Notes: generated from the sequence alone by a model not told the origin. A stretch of DNA of 61,159 nt from Pseudomonadales bacterium (GCA_030749725.1 JASMJM010000112.1:1-61159); one strand, 5' to 3'. Shown: positions 51,295 through 60,816, counted from the stretch's first letter. Numbers and translations: made by a program.

Positions 51295-52248
51295 CTAGAT
51301 TGCGAATTTGTCCAGTGCAGCGTTGAGGCCCTGCACCCTTTCCTGCATCGGCATATTCAAACCCACGTTGGTGAGTTCGTCATAGCGCTGGGCATCCGGG
51401 TCATGATAGAGAACTCCCAGAGGGATCAGGGAATCATCCTGAGCGATTGCTCTCGCGGCGGCCATATCCGAGGGATCGTGTTCCTGGTGATTCTCGAACA
51501 TGCGCACGACTGCATCGTCTACCTGAACACCCTTGTCGTGGGTCAAAAGAAGCATTCGCGATGGATCATCCTGCATTTCCTGGTTCAATTGCTCCATGTA
51601 CATTGGGCATCGCTGCACGATCCTGACGAAGCTGGTCCCCTTGTGCTGGTGGGCTGCATTGATGATTTCGTATAAGAGCGGCGCATTCCAATCCACAGTC
51701 TGGGCTACAAAGGAAACGTTGCTCACGCCAAGAGTTACGGTGAGCGGATTGAGCGGTGGCAGCAGGGCGCCGGTAACATGGGTGTTGGTATGGAACCCCT
51801 GCGGCGTAGTCGGAGACGTCTGCTTTTTGGTCAGACCATAGATGCCGTTATCGAAAATCAGGAGGGTGAGATCCATATTGTAGCGCAGCGAATGGATCCA
51901 GTGGCCCCCACCGATTGAGAAGCAATCGCCATCCCCGGTAGCCACCCAGATATCAAGGTCCGGTCGCCTGGATTTGATACCACAGGCTACCGGTAGTGCC
52001 CGGCCATGAAGGCCGTGGAAACCGTAGGTTTTCATATAGTGGGGCAATCTGCTGGAGCAACCTATTCCGGACACGGCAACGGTATTCTCCGGTTCGACCT
52101 GGGCATCACGGCAGACCCGGTGAACTGCAGTCAAAATGCCCAGGTCACCGCATCCCGTGCACCAACGAGGTTCAGCGCCCGCGTAATCATCCATGGTGAA
52201 GTATCGTTCATGGACATCGAGGGACCAGTCCGCTTTTAGTCCAAACAT
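51295..52248 (-). CDS. korB: 2-oxoacid:ferredoxin oxidoreductase, beta subunit
   Basis: A 317-residue thiamine-diphosphate subunit. Cluster ligands: WCTGCGD (Cys30, Cys33), GIGCSSRLP (Cys64) and the fourth Cys in VQRCPMY. TPP-binding: GDGDCFSIG (105-113) and FDNGIYGLT (Asn134). This is the beta-subunit family of KorB and VorB. The start overlaps the korA stop by one base (TGATG). In the denitrifying aromatic degrader Thauera, KorAB supplies reduced ferredoxin for benzoyl-CoA reductase; here it precedes an Rnf operon, so oxidation of a 2-oxo acid probably feeds Rnf. The substrate (2-oxoglutarate or other) is not determined. Confidence 0.85.
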   Translation of the reverse strand: MFGLKADWSLDVHERYFTMDDYAGAEPRWCTGCGDLGILTAVHRVCRDAQVEPENTVAVSGIGCSSRLPHYMKTYGFHGLHGRALPVACGIKSRRPDLDIWVATGDGDCFSIGGGHWIHSLRYNMDLTLLIFDNGIYGLTKKQTSPTTPQGFHTNTHVTGALLPPLNPLTVTLGVSNVSFVAQTVDWNAPLLYEIINAAHQHKGTSFVRIVQRCPMYMEQLNQEMQDDPSRMLLLTHDKGVQVDDAVVRMFENHQEHDPSDMAAARAIAQDDSLIPLGVLYHDPDAQRYDELTNVGLNMPMQERVQGLNAALDKFAI

Positions 52249-54173
52249 CAGTTTTCTCCCGTGATCAAAGCCAGGTGCTCGATTATGACATCCTTGATCT
52301 GGCCAGGCTGGAGTGGATGACCGGAAACCACCGACCAGCAGTCGACATCCACCAGGGTATGTGCACGCAGCACCAGGGCGAGTTGAGCATAGCGTCTGGA
52401 CTCACCTGTGATCATGGGGCCGCCGGGATCGTCGCTGTAATTGATCTCTACCGTCATCACCTTCTTAAAGTTGTTGAAGATCTCCTTTAGCCCCGGTTCG
52501 ATCGGTGAGAGGAAACGCAAGTGCAGTGATGAGACCTTGTGACCTTCTGACCTGGCATTGTCCACCGCTTCTTCAATGGTCCCCAGAGTCGAACCCCAGC
52601 TTACTACCAGCAGGTCTCCTTGCGGATCACCGTGAATATCCGGTGGGTTCAATGTGGCCGCAAGTGCAGACATCTTGCGGCTGCGCATGTCGCAGCCTTC
52701 CTGATTGGAGCGGGTATCATAAGCAATCTTACTGGCTCGACTGTGAGCGAGACCGGTGAGCACATATTCACCGCCGCGCATTCCGGGAATCGGACGCTCG
52801 GACAGTCCAGTTTGCGCATCCCAATCATACGCCGTTACACCCTCTTTCCAGGCCGACTGGTCCACTGGTGCAGCGAACCACTCTTCACTAATCTGTGGTC
52901 GATCAATTGGCTGCACGCCGGTCGCCAGATTGGCATCGGTGAGCACGATCACGGGAGTGCGGAAGGATTCGGCCAATTTTCGAGCCAAAATGACAAAGTG
53001 GAAACACTCGGCGATGGTAGCAGCCGCGATAATAACCTTGGGTGAATCGCCGGGTGCGCCATACAACGAAGCCAACAAGTCACCTTGTTCCACTTTGGTT
53101 GGCAAGCCGGTGGAAGGACCGCCACGTTGGACATCGATGATGACAAGTGGCACCTCTGCCATCACCGCCAACCCGATCATCTCGGTCTTTAATGCGATTC
53201 CGGGACCCGACGTGATAGTACAGGCGGTTTTGCCTGCATAGGATGCACCGATGGCAAAACCGATCGCTGCGATCTCATCCTCCGCCTGATGCACAAATCC
53301 ACCGGTTAGGTGAAAATCGTCAGCCAGGTAGTGGGATGCCGAAGTGGCTGGTGTGATCGGGTACATCGAGACCATCTCCATGCCGGAAGCCATCACGCCA
53401 AGACCGATCGCCGTGTTGCCATTCAGCACGACCGTCTGCTGTTCCGTTTCCTCGGTATAGGACGGTACTTCGTAGTGGTACTCCACTTCTTCCCTTGCAA
53501 ACGCGTAACCTGCATTGAACAGATTATGGTTCGCCTTTATGACCTCATCGCCTTTACGGGAGAATACCCGTGCGATCTCTGCCAAAGACTTGTCCACGTC
53601 ACGGCTGTAGATGTGACATAGCATGCCCAAAACGAACATATTCTTGCCGCGGCGAGTATTGGACACCAGCTTCAGGCACTCCTTCTCGATGGGCAGTTCA
53701 ACTACGATGAGTCCTTGCTCCTCGAAATCCAATAGTGCCTTCCGGTACTGCTCCTGTACTTCCTCAAACGGGCTTGTTGCCCACATATTCTCAAGCAGTA
53801 TGATGGTGCCCTTCTTGTACGCCCCGTTTGCCATGCGTGAGTAGAGCACCTGCTCGTTAAATGCCACCGCCAGATCCGCTTCGTCCCCCATGTTGGTCAT
53901 GTACTTGGATCCGAGGCGAATGCGAATGCCACTGGCGCCATCAGGGGTTCGCTCCGGAGGCTGAATCTCGGCGGGAATGATCTCTACGGTCCAGACACCA
54001 TTGCCCATTTTGCCACTGACCGCTCCAAAGGACTGACCGCACTTCTGAGCTCCCTCACCGGAATCGCTGACGATTTCGACTATGTGCTCATCGATACGCT
54101 GAGCCCCGCCTCGCACTGCGGGCCTCACATCGAGAGAATCGACCACCTTGATGGCTTGAGATTGTTTGGTCAT
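52248..54173 (-). CDS. korA: 2-oxoacid:ferredoxin oxidoreductase, gamma-alpha fused subunit
   Basis: A 641-residue fusion: gamma domain (about 30-200, with SGEGAQKCGQ and GSKYMTNMGDEADLAVAF), then the alpha domain with VSMYPITPATSASHYLA, QAEDEIAAIGFAIGASYAGK, TITSGPGIALKTEMIGLAV and DVQRGGPSTGLPTKVEQGDL, followed by the transketolase-C end LRFLSPIEP. This is the KorA type with gamma at the N-terminus. I start at ATG 54173, nine bases after GAGGAAA; an in-frame ATG 60 bases upstream lacks a ribosome site. It is the first gene of the minus-strand electron-transfer cluster, and its promoter must lie in the 606-bp gap on its upstream side. Confidence 0.85.
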   Translation of the reverse strand: MTKQSQAIKVVDSLDVRPAVRGGAQRIDEHIVEIVSDSGEGAQKCGQSFGAVSGKMGNGVWTVEIIPAEIQPPERTPDGASGIRIRLGSKYMTNMGDEADLAVAFNEQVLYSRMANGAYKKGTIILLENMWATSPFEEVQEQYRKALLDFEEQGLIVVELPIEKECLKLVSNTRRGKNMFVLGMLCHIYSRDVDKSLAEIARVFSRKGDEVIKANHNLFNAGYAFAREEVEYHYEVPSYTEETEQQTVVLNGNTAIGLGVMASGMEMVSMYPITPATSASHYLADDFHLTGGFVHQAEDEIAAIGFAIGASYAGKTACTITSGPGIALKTEMIGLAVMAEVPLVIIDVQRGGPSTGLPTKVEQGDLLASLYGAPGDSPKVIIAAATIAECFHFVILARKLAESFRTPVIVLTDANLATGVQPIDRPQISEEWFAAPVDQSAWKEGVTAYDWDAQTGLSERPIPGMRGGEYVLTGLAHSRASKIAYDTRSNQEGCDMRSRKMSALAATLNPPDIHGDPQGDLLVVSWGSTLGTIEEAVDNARSEGHKVSSLHLRFLSPIEPGLKEIFNNFKKVMTVEINYSDDPGGPMITGESRRYAQLALVLRAHTLVDVDCWSVVSGHPLQPGQIKDVIIEHLALITGEN

Positions 54174-54779
54174 GGGTTTCCTCTGTATTTCCATTTGGTC
54201 GACTGCGCTGGCCTGCAGCCTGTGTACCTGCATCCCTAATCCATGCTGGCCGCGATGATCCTTATCCTAAATCCCGGGCATCACTGTGATCGTGTCCGGC
54301 ATGACGCATTACCGAACGGCGCCGGTAGCACGTTATAACAGCTTGCCCTGTTTATTCACCGGCACCCGAATGCGAGCAGCCATCTAAAGCGACTTTGGCA
54401 AATACCGATGTTTGAGTCAAATATCGTCGTTACGGTCAACTCTAGTTGTTCCCCCTGACCAGAAAAGACTAAACTCCATGGTCCAACCAGATTGAGAACA
54501 GAATGCATATCCTATCAAGAATCCACCTCCCAAAAGGAGGCGTCCTTATATGATCATATATTAACCTAGAAACTCGGTAATTACAGGGATTGTTTGCTCT
54601 AACCCGTTAAGAACTCAGCAAAAATTGATGGAAATCAACTCACCACGAGCGGACTCGTGGTTCCAAGGATATTTCCTGAAAATGAGCCGCTGCTAATGCT
54701 GCCTTTCGCTAACGACTGCAAGAGGGTGTATGCCAAGTTCCGGCCGGAAATTCTGCCCTGACTGCACGGAAATCCCATA
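54174..54779. promoter_or_regulatory. 606-bp divergent intergenic region of the korAB-Rnf cluster and fxsA
   Basis: The gap lies between the start of korA (minus) and fxsA (plus). It contains an A/T-rich stretch with the perfect 14-bp palindrome TATATGATCATATA (54547-54560), a CCTCC/GGAGG mini-stem just left of it (about 54525-54540), and a hairpin ACCACGAG-CGGA-CTCGTGGT (54642-54661). No protein-coding potential is seen. The palindrome is a plausible operator, for instance for a redox or oxygen regulator, although it does not match the FNR consensus. No -35/-10 pair can be assigned with confidence. Confidence 0.4.
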
Positions 54780-55214
54780 ATGCGAATCCTCTTTCTGCTG
54801 TTTATCATTATCCCCATCATCGAAATGGTTATACTGATCGAAGTGGGCGGCTTGATTGGGGCATTACCCACCGTAGCGCTGGTGGTGCTGACTGCCACGC
54901 TCGGCATCTGGTTATTGCGGTTGCAGGGAGTCGAAACCTGGTTTCGCCTACAAAACCGGCTGTCTCAGGGAGAGCTGCCAGGGCAGGAACTGCTAGAGGG
55001 TGTGCTGTTGCTGATCGGTGGCGCCCTGCTGCTGACACCGGGATTCTTTACCGACACAGTAGGCTTCTGCTGTCTCATCCCCATGACGCGCCAATACTTT
55101 GCCAAGAATATCCTGGCAAGGCTCCTCCCTCACACCGGCAGCTTCTCATTTGGCCGGCCGCGCCCACCCCAGGGTGGTCGAACGATCGATGGTGACTACA
55201 CCGACGATGATTGA
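54780..55214 (+). CDS. fxsA: FxsA family membrane protein
   Basis: A 144-residue protein with four hydrophobic segments. The N-terminus has the family's IIPIIEMVILIEVGGLIGAL, and LLLIGGALLLTPGFFTDTVGF is the diagnostic FxsA motif. The tail contains RPRPPQGGRTIDGDY, matching the conserved polar end of the family. In E. coli FxsA overproduction suppresses F-exclusion of phage T7; its normal role is unknown. It meets creD tail to tail, 45 bp apart. The ribosome site before ATG is weak. Confidence 0.85.
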   Translation: MRILFLLFIIIPIIEMVILIEVGGLIGALPTVALVVLTATLGIWLLRLQGVETWFRLQNRLSQGELPGQELLEGVLLLIGGALLLTPGFFTDTVGFCCLIPMTRQYFAKNILARLLPHTGSFSFGRPRPPQGGRTIDGDYTDDD

Positions 55215-55259
55215 CGGGTGCTGTGGCACCATCTGGAGCTGCGGCAGCGCTCGTCGCAC

Positions 55260-56669
55260 TCAGACCTGTTGGTCCGCCGTCCCCGAAGTCTCGTCCGAAA
55301 CCCCCCAGTCTGCCCACGATGTGAGCTGTAATTCCCGCATGTCGCGTGTAACAAACATCATTACTGCCAATACGATCAACAGCAGCAGAGAACCCATCAG
55401 AAGGGCATAATCCTCAGAGTGCAGGATCACATAGAGCACTGCATAGAAGCCTGCCGTCGTGGCGCCCGAGATAACGCCATTGCGCAGTGACCCGAGCAGA
55501 TACTTACCATAAGAGGTGAGCAGGCTCACACAGCAGAACGTAGACAGGGCATACGCCATGGAAAAAGGCAGATGCTCTGACAGGGAAAGCAACAGCAGAT
55601 AGAACATCGCGATGGCTAACCCAACGAAGATGTACTGAACCGTGTGGATGTTCACATGACTGAGCAGCTCACTTAAGATAAATCCGGCAAAGCTCAGAGC
55701 GATAAACAGGATGGCATATTTGAGCGCCCGTTTGGATTTCGAGTAGACATTCACCGGTTCGATGAGTTCCATACCCATTGACGCATCTTGAAGCAGCTGA
55801 CACTCCGTGTCGTTGGCAACGCACATCTGGAGAATTCGCCGGATATTGGTACCAATTTCGCTGATCTGCCATTGCGATTGAAATCCTTTCTCCTCAACCG
55901 AACGCTGGTTAGGCAGATACTGACCGATGAACTTGGGGTGCGGCCAATCTCCGGTCAGGGACACCTTCGCTTGCCTGGCCGTGGGAACAATACTGAGAAT
56001 CTCCGTGCCTCTGATCTTTATCAGGAATTCGAACCTGTGAAGTTGAAACCAGGCCTCTTCCGTCAGCAGTTCAGGCAATTCCACACGTATACCCGATCGG
56101 TTCGAGATCGTCACGCCCTGCATCCCGCCGGGCAGGAATGGGTCGGCGTTGCCGTTCAGAATAAGCTCCGGCTGATTGGCAAAACCTCGCTGGTCGGTCA
56201 CGCCGACAACCAGATAGGGTTCACCGAAGCGACTGAAGTGTTGCTGCTCCTTGATCTGTTCAACTTCCCGTAAATTCATTGTGCCCGAGAATCTCAGCTC
56301 GGCAGTAAAGACCGGAACGCTATAGATGCCTCGATAGCGCAGGTCGGATTGCACCGATCCTTGCAGTTCCAGACTCTCCATTGCCAAGGCGACCCTTCCC
56401 GGCTCCGTGTTGTGGTGAGCAACATTTCTGCCGGTCGATTTATCCCTCACCACGCTGTCCCATTCGAGCAGGAAGGGTACGATCAGATAGGGTCCCACAA
56501 TCTTTTGCTCACCAGCCCAGCCGTTGCTGATCTCCTCCTTGACCTGTTGCTGGAACCCGGCTCTCTCATCGATTTTCTGTTCGATCATGGCAATGGGGAT
56601 CAGCAACACTAATGTGATGGCCCCAATGAGCGAATACTTGCCTGCCAGTGAATTGATAAAGGACATCAT
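55260..56669 (-). CDS. creD: CreD, inner-membrane protein
   Basis: A 469-residue protein, near the 450 residues of E. coli CreD. It has an N-terminal membrane helix (about 14-27), a long periplasmic beta-rich region with RGIYSVPVFTAELRFSG and YLPNQRSVEEKGFQSQW, then several C-terminal helices ending in an MFVTRDMRELQL segment (RxxDWY region in CreD homologs). The family is part of the CreBC regulon and affects envelope integrity and beta-lactam tolerance when induced. It lies 132 bp after creC in the same direction. Confidence 0.85.
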   Translation of the reverse strand: MMSFINSLAGKYSLIGAITLVLLIPIAMIEQKIDERAGFQQQVKEEISNGWAGEQKIVGPYLIVPFLLEWDSVVRDKSTGRNVAHHNTEPGRVALAMESLELQGSVQSDLRYRGIYSVPVFTAELRFSGTMNLREVEQIKEQQHFSRFGEPYLVVGVTDQRGFANQPELILNGNADPFLPGGMQGVTISNRSGIRVELPELLTEEAWFQLHRFEFLIKIRGTEILSIVPTARQAKVSLTGDWPHPKFIGQYLPNQRSVEEKGFQSQWQISEIGTNIRRILQMCVANDTECQLLQDASMGMELIEPVNVYSKSKRALKYAILFIALSFAGFILSELLSHVNIHTVQYIFVGLAIAMFYLLLLSLSEHLPFSMAYALSTFCCVSLLTSYGKYLLGSLRNGVISGATTAGFYAVLYVILHSEDYALLMGSLLLLIVLAVMMFVTRDMRELQLTSWADWGVSDETSGTADQQV

Positions 56670-56801
56670 CAGATCAACTCCGCAACAAAACGGTGCAGAG
56701 TCTATTGGGCGAATGTGAGGATTTGATGTGGTTTATGTGTAGCAGGTGTGCAGTCCCACAATGCCGTGACCTTATCCGCTGGCCGACCGAATAATGACCA
56801 C

Positions 56802-58241
56802 CTAATTGCGGGACAGCACACTAGTCGGTAGGGAGAATTCAGCTATGGCACCGGTGGAGCCGTTGGTTATGGAAACTGCGCCCTGGTGCAATTCGGCAAT
56901 CTGTTTTACGAAGTTGAGACCAAGGCCGGAGCTCTTCAAATGGTCACCGGGTACCGGCAGGGAAAAGAATCGCTCATAGATACGGGCCAGGGCAAAATCC
57001 GGAATGCCTGGGCCCTCGTCCTGCAGACGAACCACCACCATGTCGTTCACCCGGACCGTCAATGTGATGCTACCTTTCACGGGACTGAACCGACAGGCGT
57101 TATCCAGCAGATTCTCCATGGCATGAACCAGCAGAAAACGATCGCCCAGCACTAGAGCGCTGTCTGCAAGATCAACTGTCATCCGCAAAGAGCGCTCGGC
57201 GATCATTGCCTCTCTGTCAGCGACTACTTCCCTTACCACATTCGTTAGATCTACGACCTGCGGATCTTCAAGCTCTTGACGATTTTCAAGGTCAGCTAGT
57301 TCCAGAAGGCGTGAGGCGATGTCTTCCAGCCGCTGGGATTCATGATAGATGTTATCCAGGAACCTTTGCCGGTCCTCTGTGTGCATGGCAGGATCCATCA
57401 CTTCAACCGCTCCCTTGATGGCTGCTACAGGTGCTTTGATCTCGTGGGTCAGGGAGTGGATGTACTCTTCCACATAGGTTTTTCCATCCAGTCTCTCCCG
57501 CATCGATGCCATCGCCTCGCCGAGGCGCTCCAGCTCCGGTTCACTCATCGTCGGCAACGGAACTCTGTGCCCTGCTGCACTCACTTGATCTGCGTAACCT
57601 GACAGCTTGCGAATCGATCCGGTCAACCAGTAACTCAGGATCAGACAAAAAAGCAAAGCCAGCAGCAATAACAGTAAGCCGTTTCTGATCACCGCCGCAC
57701 GGATATTCTCCGTGTAGGGCTGTAGCGACACGGTTGGTTTGGCGACGGTCAGCACCCCCACTATGCCTGCATCGAGAAGTAACGGCGCGGCCACATACAT
57801 TACCTCTGTAGCTTGATCGTCAGGATCGGTGCGACTGGCGCGGGCGCCGTATTCGCCACGCAACGTCAAGTAAACGTCGTTCCAGCGGGAAAAGTCCTGA
57901 CCCGTTGCCAGTCCGCTGGAATCGTACATCACCCTACCCATGCCATCGGTGACATAGACCCGCAAATTTCCGTGGACTTTGGCAACCTCAAATATATCGG
58001 CATTGAGTTTTCTTTCTGCATACGCCCTGAATGCTTCGGTAAAGTCACCGTCCTGCAAACCATCTACACTAAGCTCCCTGGATACGACTTCGGCGAGCAG
58101 ATTCGCTGTATCCACCAGGGTTTCCTCCATCGCCTGAGAGACGCCTGTCTGAAGCTGTCCCAGAAATGAGTTGAAAAAGAGAACGGCAGCAGAACAGACG
58201 ATCAGCAAGTAACCAAGGAACATCCGCAAGGTAAGATTCAT
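56802..58241 (-). CDS. creC: CreC, membrane sensor histidine kinase
   Basis: A 479-residue sensor kinase. An N-terminal helix (about 6-25), a periplasmic sensor part containing FSRWNDVYLTLRGEYGARASR and VMYVAAPLL that corresponds closely to E. coli CreC, a second helix (about 190-207), HAMP, H-box HSLTHEIKAPVAAIKG with His266, and ATPase boxes NLLDNA (N), DEGPGI (G1) and SSGLGL (G2). I choose ATG 58241, which begins MNLTLRMFLGYLL as in CreC; an earlier ATG at 58274 overlaps creB. It phosphorylates CreB in response to carbon or envelope signals. Confidence 0.9.
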   Translation of the reverse strand: MNLTLRMFLGYLLIVCSAAVLFFNSFLGQLQTGVSQAMEETLVDTANLLAEVVSRELSVDGLQDGDFTEAFRAYAERKLNADIFEVAKVHGNLRVYVTDGMGRVMYDSSGLATGQDFSRWNDVYLTLRGEYGARASRTDPDDQATEVMYVAAPLLLDAGIVGVLTVAKPTVSLQPYTENIRAAVIRNGLLLLLLALLFCLILSYWLTGSIRKLSGYADQVSAAGHRVPLPTMSEPELERLGEAMASMRERLDGKTYVEEYIHSLTHEIKAPVAAIKGAVEVMDPAMHTEDRQRFLDNIYHESQRLEDIASRLLELADLENRQELEDPQVVDLTNVVREVVADREAMIAERSLRMTVDLADSALVLGDRFLLVHAMENLLDNACRFSPVKGSITLTVRVNDMVVVRLQDEGPGIPDFALARIYERFFSLPVPGDHLKSSGLGLNFVKQIAELHQGAVSITNGSTGAIAEFSLPTSVLSRN

Positions 58242-58251
58242 CCCGGTCAGC

Positions 58252-58950
58252 CTAGGGCGTGATACTGTAGCCAAAGCCGCGATGAGTCCTTATCGGCGCC
58301 GCCTCTGCATCTATTTTCCGCAACTTTCTGCGAATCGATTTAATATGGGTATCCACAACGCGCTCGAATATCTCCTCCCTGTCAGTCCAGACCAGGTCCA
58401 GCAATTGCGCCCTGCTGTAGATTCTGCCCGGGTGATGCAGAAGGGTCTTTAGGATTCCCTGCTCGTGAGGAGTGAGCGACAGTTCACACCCCCTGTACAA
58501 AACTGTCAGTCCTGATTCATCCAGGCTGAATGCACGGCCATCGCTGCCGGCTGGTTCATTCTGCCGGGGCGCGGAATCGTTCCGATTGCGGGCGCGTTTT
58601 AAGACGGCTTTCACCCGTGCCACCAATTCCCGGGTACTGAACGGCTTCACCACATAGTCATCGCCGCCGATCTCAAGCCCTACCACCCGATCGACTTCTT
58701 CGCTGCGAGCGGTGAGAAAGATGATCGGGACTTCTGAGAAACTGCGGATCTCCTTGCACAGTTCGAATCCGTTCACATCCGGCAGCCCAACATCCAACAG
58801 AATCAGCTCGATGTCCCTGACGCGAACGACCCGCAATCCATCTTGTCCGAGACGGCTCCAATGAACTTCGAAGCCTTCTTGCTCCAGTGCATATCGAACG
58901 TTGTCGGCAATGGCAGCTTCATCTTCGATCAGGAGTAGGGAATGAGGCAT
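58252..58950 (-). CDS. creB: CreB, OmpR-family response regulator
   Basis: A 232-residue response regulator: phospho-acceptor Asp53 in LLDVGLPDVNGFELC, FLTARSEEVDRVVGLEIGGDD as in CreB, Lys in VVKPFS, and a C-terminal winged helix with SPHEQG-type (SLTPHEQGILK), RAQLLDLVW, VDTHIKSIRRKL and HRGFGYSI. The length and identity pattern match E. coli CreB (229). I use ATG 58950, although 38 upstream codons are open, because they are not CreB-like and would overlap the amidase start region. It is divergent from the amidase gene. Confidence 0.9.
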   Translation of the reverse strand: MPHSLLLIEDEAAIADNVRYALEQEGFEVHWSRLGQDGLRVVRVRDIELILLDVGLPDVNGFELCKEIRSFSEVPIIFLTARSEEVDRVVGLEIGGDDYVVKPFSTRELVARVKAVLKRARNRNDSAPRQNEPAGSDGRAFSLDESGLTVLYRGCELSLTPHEQGILKTLLHHPGRIYSRAQLLDLVWTDREEIFERVVDTHIKSIRRKLRKIDAEAAPIRTHRGFGYSITP

Positions 58951-59032
58951 GGCGACAATATAATCCATATTCAACTGGTGTAATAGTGCGGTCATTGTTA
59001 ATGTCGGTCCAACTTCAAAGGGTAGAAAACGC

Positions 59033-60532
59033 ATGGTCGAGATGACAGAATCCGCCGACAGCATCGATCAGGCCCGGGAGAGAATGGCCCGGGGCGAGTT
59101 GTCCTCGGAACAGCTCACGCGTTTTTATCTGGACAGAATTCGAACCCTCAACGGCAAGGTCAATGCTGTCATCGAAGTCAACCCGGATGCCCTGACCATT
59201 GCCGAAGGTCTGGACGATGAACGAAAAGCAAAAGGAACCAGGGGCCCCCTGCATGGCATACCCGTTGTCCTGAAAGACAATATCGATACCGGCGACAAGA
59301 TGATGACGACTGCCGGTTCCATCGCGTTGCAGGGATCCCATGCTGCAAGAGATTCTCTCGTTGCCGCCAGATTGCGCCGGGCCGGTGCGGTCATTCTGGC
59401 AAAGAGCAATCTGAGCGAGTGGGCAAACTATCGAGGTTTCAGGTCGAGCAGTGGTTGGAGCAGTCGTGGCGGACTTACGCGCAATCCCTACTGCCTGGAT
59501 CGAAGTGCCGGCGGTTCTAGTTCAGGATCGGCAGTGGCCGTCGCTGCCAACATGACCATCGGTGCCATCGGCACCGAGACGGATGGATCGATAGTCAACC
59601 CCTGCTCACACAACTCCGTAGTTGGCATCAAGCCGACGGTAGGCCTGATCGGCCGATCGGGAATCGTGCCCATCAGCCACAGTCAGGATACAGCAGGACC
59701 GATGGCACGTACCGTTCGAGACGTGGCAATACTGCTCGGCTCTCTTACCGGCAGCGATGACATGGATGCCGGCAGCATCCCGCACAGCGATAGATCCCAT
59801 CCGGACTACACGCAGTTCTTGGATAGTGACGGTCTATCGGGCACGCGCATCGGCGTCGCCAGGAACTTCTTTGCTTACAACCAGCGGGTCGATCAGATCA
59901 TCGAACGGTCTCTGCAGCTCTTAAAGAATTCGGGTGCGATTCTTGTTGATCCAGCCACTGTGGCGGTGACCAGGGAACTGCGGGCTGCGGAAGGCACCGT
60001 CATGTCCTACGAATTCAAACATGGGCTCAATCAGTACCTGGATCAATTGCACCCGGCCACTGCCGTTAGATCTCTGGCGCAGGTGATCCAATTCAACGAC
60101 CAGAATGCCGAAGAGGTGATGCCTTTCTTCAAACAGGAAATCCTGACGCAGGCCGAGGAAAGGGGAGATCTGAAGTCTCCTGAGTATCTTGCTGCCCTGC
60201 AACAGTGTCGACAATTGTCAAGAGCTGACGGCCTCGACAAGGTGCTTCACGACTATTCTCTTGACGCCATCCTGGCTCCGTCCGGCGGACCCGCGTGGGT
60301 GATCGATCTTCTCAACGGCGATCGAGGATCGGGAGGATGCTCTTCTGCCGCTGCTATTGCGGGGTATCCCCACATAACTGTGCCAGCCGGCTACGTGTAT
60401 GATCTGCCGGTGGGAATCTCGTTCTTCGCCGGTGCATTTCAGGAGCCAGTCCTGCTTCGAATCGCCTACGCATTCGAAGAGCTTTCCAATGCCCGCCGTG
60501 ATCCGACATTTCCATTGAGTCTGGAGCTGTGA
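59033..60532 (+). CDS. Amidase-signature-family hydrolase
   Basis: A 499-residue amidase with the Ser-cisSer-Lys triad: Lys81 in VVLKDNIDT, the serine-rich [12 protein letters not shown] (Ser162/163) and Ser186 in [11 protein letters not shown]. The glycine-rich signature is complete. There is no signal peptide, so it is cytoplasmic. Substrates of such enzymes range from aliphatic and aryl amides to peptide amides and GatA-type reactions; no GatBC partners are nearby. It is transcribed away from creB, from a common 82-bp region that contains TATAAT at 58959-58964, although no matching -35 was found. Confidence 0.8.
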   Translation: MVEMTESADSIDQARERMARGELSSEQLTRFYLDRIRTLNGKVNAVIEVNPDALTIAEGLDDERKAKGTRGPLHGIPVVLKDNIDTGDKMMTTAGSIALQGSHAARDSLVAARLRRAGAVILAKSNLSEWANYRGFRSSSGWSSRGGLTRNPYCLDRSAGGSSSGSAVAVAANMTIGAIGTETDGSIVNPCSHNSVVGIKPTVGLIGRSGIVPISHSQDTAGPMARTVRDVAILLGSLTGSDDMDAGSIPHSDRSHPDYTQFLDSDGLSGTRIGVARNFFAYNQRVDQIIERSLQLLKNSGAILVDPATVAVTRELRAAEGTVMSYEFKHGLNQYLDQLHPATAVRSLAQVIQFNDQNAEEVMPFFKQEILTQAEERGDLKSPEYLAALQQCRQLSRADGLDKVLHDYSLDAILAPSGGPAWVIDLLNGDRGSGGCSSAAAIAGYPHITVPAGYVYDLPVGISFFAGAFQEPVLLRIAYAFEELSNARRDPTFPLSLEL

Positions 60533-60600
60533 ATCGATCCTGTTCCATGAACCCCTCCCAGGGCATTTTGAACTCAACATCAGCTACAAGATCACATCGG

Positions 60601-60774
60601 GTAGCAGGACGGGTGACTATCTAGTCCACTCGCAACTACGGTAGATTTCGCGCGCAAGGCAGCAGGGCGGGTGACTATCTAGTCCACTGGCAACTATGCT
60701 AGATTTCGCGCGCACGGCAGCAGGACGGGTGACTATCTAGTCCACTCGCAACTGTGGTAGATTCGGGGCGCAAG
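60601..60774. repeat. Tandem direct repeat, 58-bp period, three copies
   Basis: GGGTGACTATCTAGTCCACT occurs at 60611, 60669 and 60727, exactly 58 bp apart. Each copy is followed by variable CGCAACT.. and TAGATT.. segments. The array ends about 40 bp before the start of the acylase-like gene, so it may carry its promoter region. Confidence 0.85.
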
Positions 60775-60816
60775 GCGGCAGTACTTTCTTCAATTCAGCA
60801 GGAGATGGGACAGTCA

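Noticed and set aside
27274-54173. Na+-translocating NADH:quinone reductase (Nqr) as identity of the membrane complexes
   Set aside because: RnfB-type ferredoxin subunits and RnfC with two [4Fe-4S] motifs are present; an NqrF-type FAD/2Fe-2S subunit is not.
54549-54563. ATG after AAAAGGAGG resembling a start
   Set aside because: The frame stops after four codons; the purine-rich stretch more likely belongs to a small stem.
58959-58964. TATAAT as amidase promoter
   Set aside because: No -35 hexamer at suitable spacing; it falls at the start of creB, so it is mentioned only in passing.
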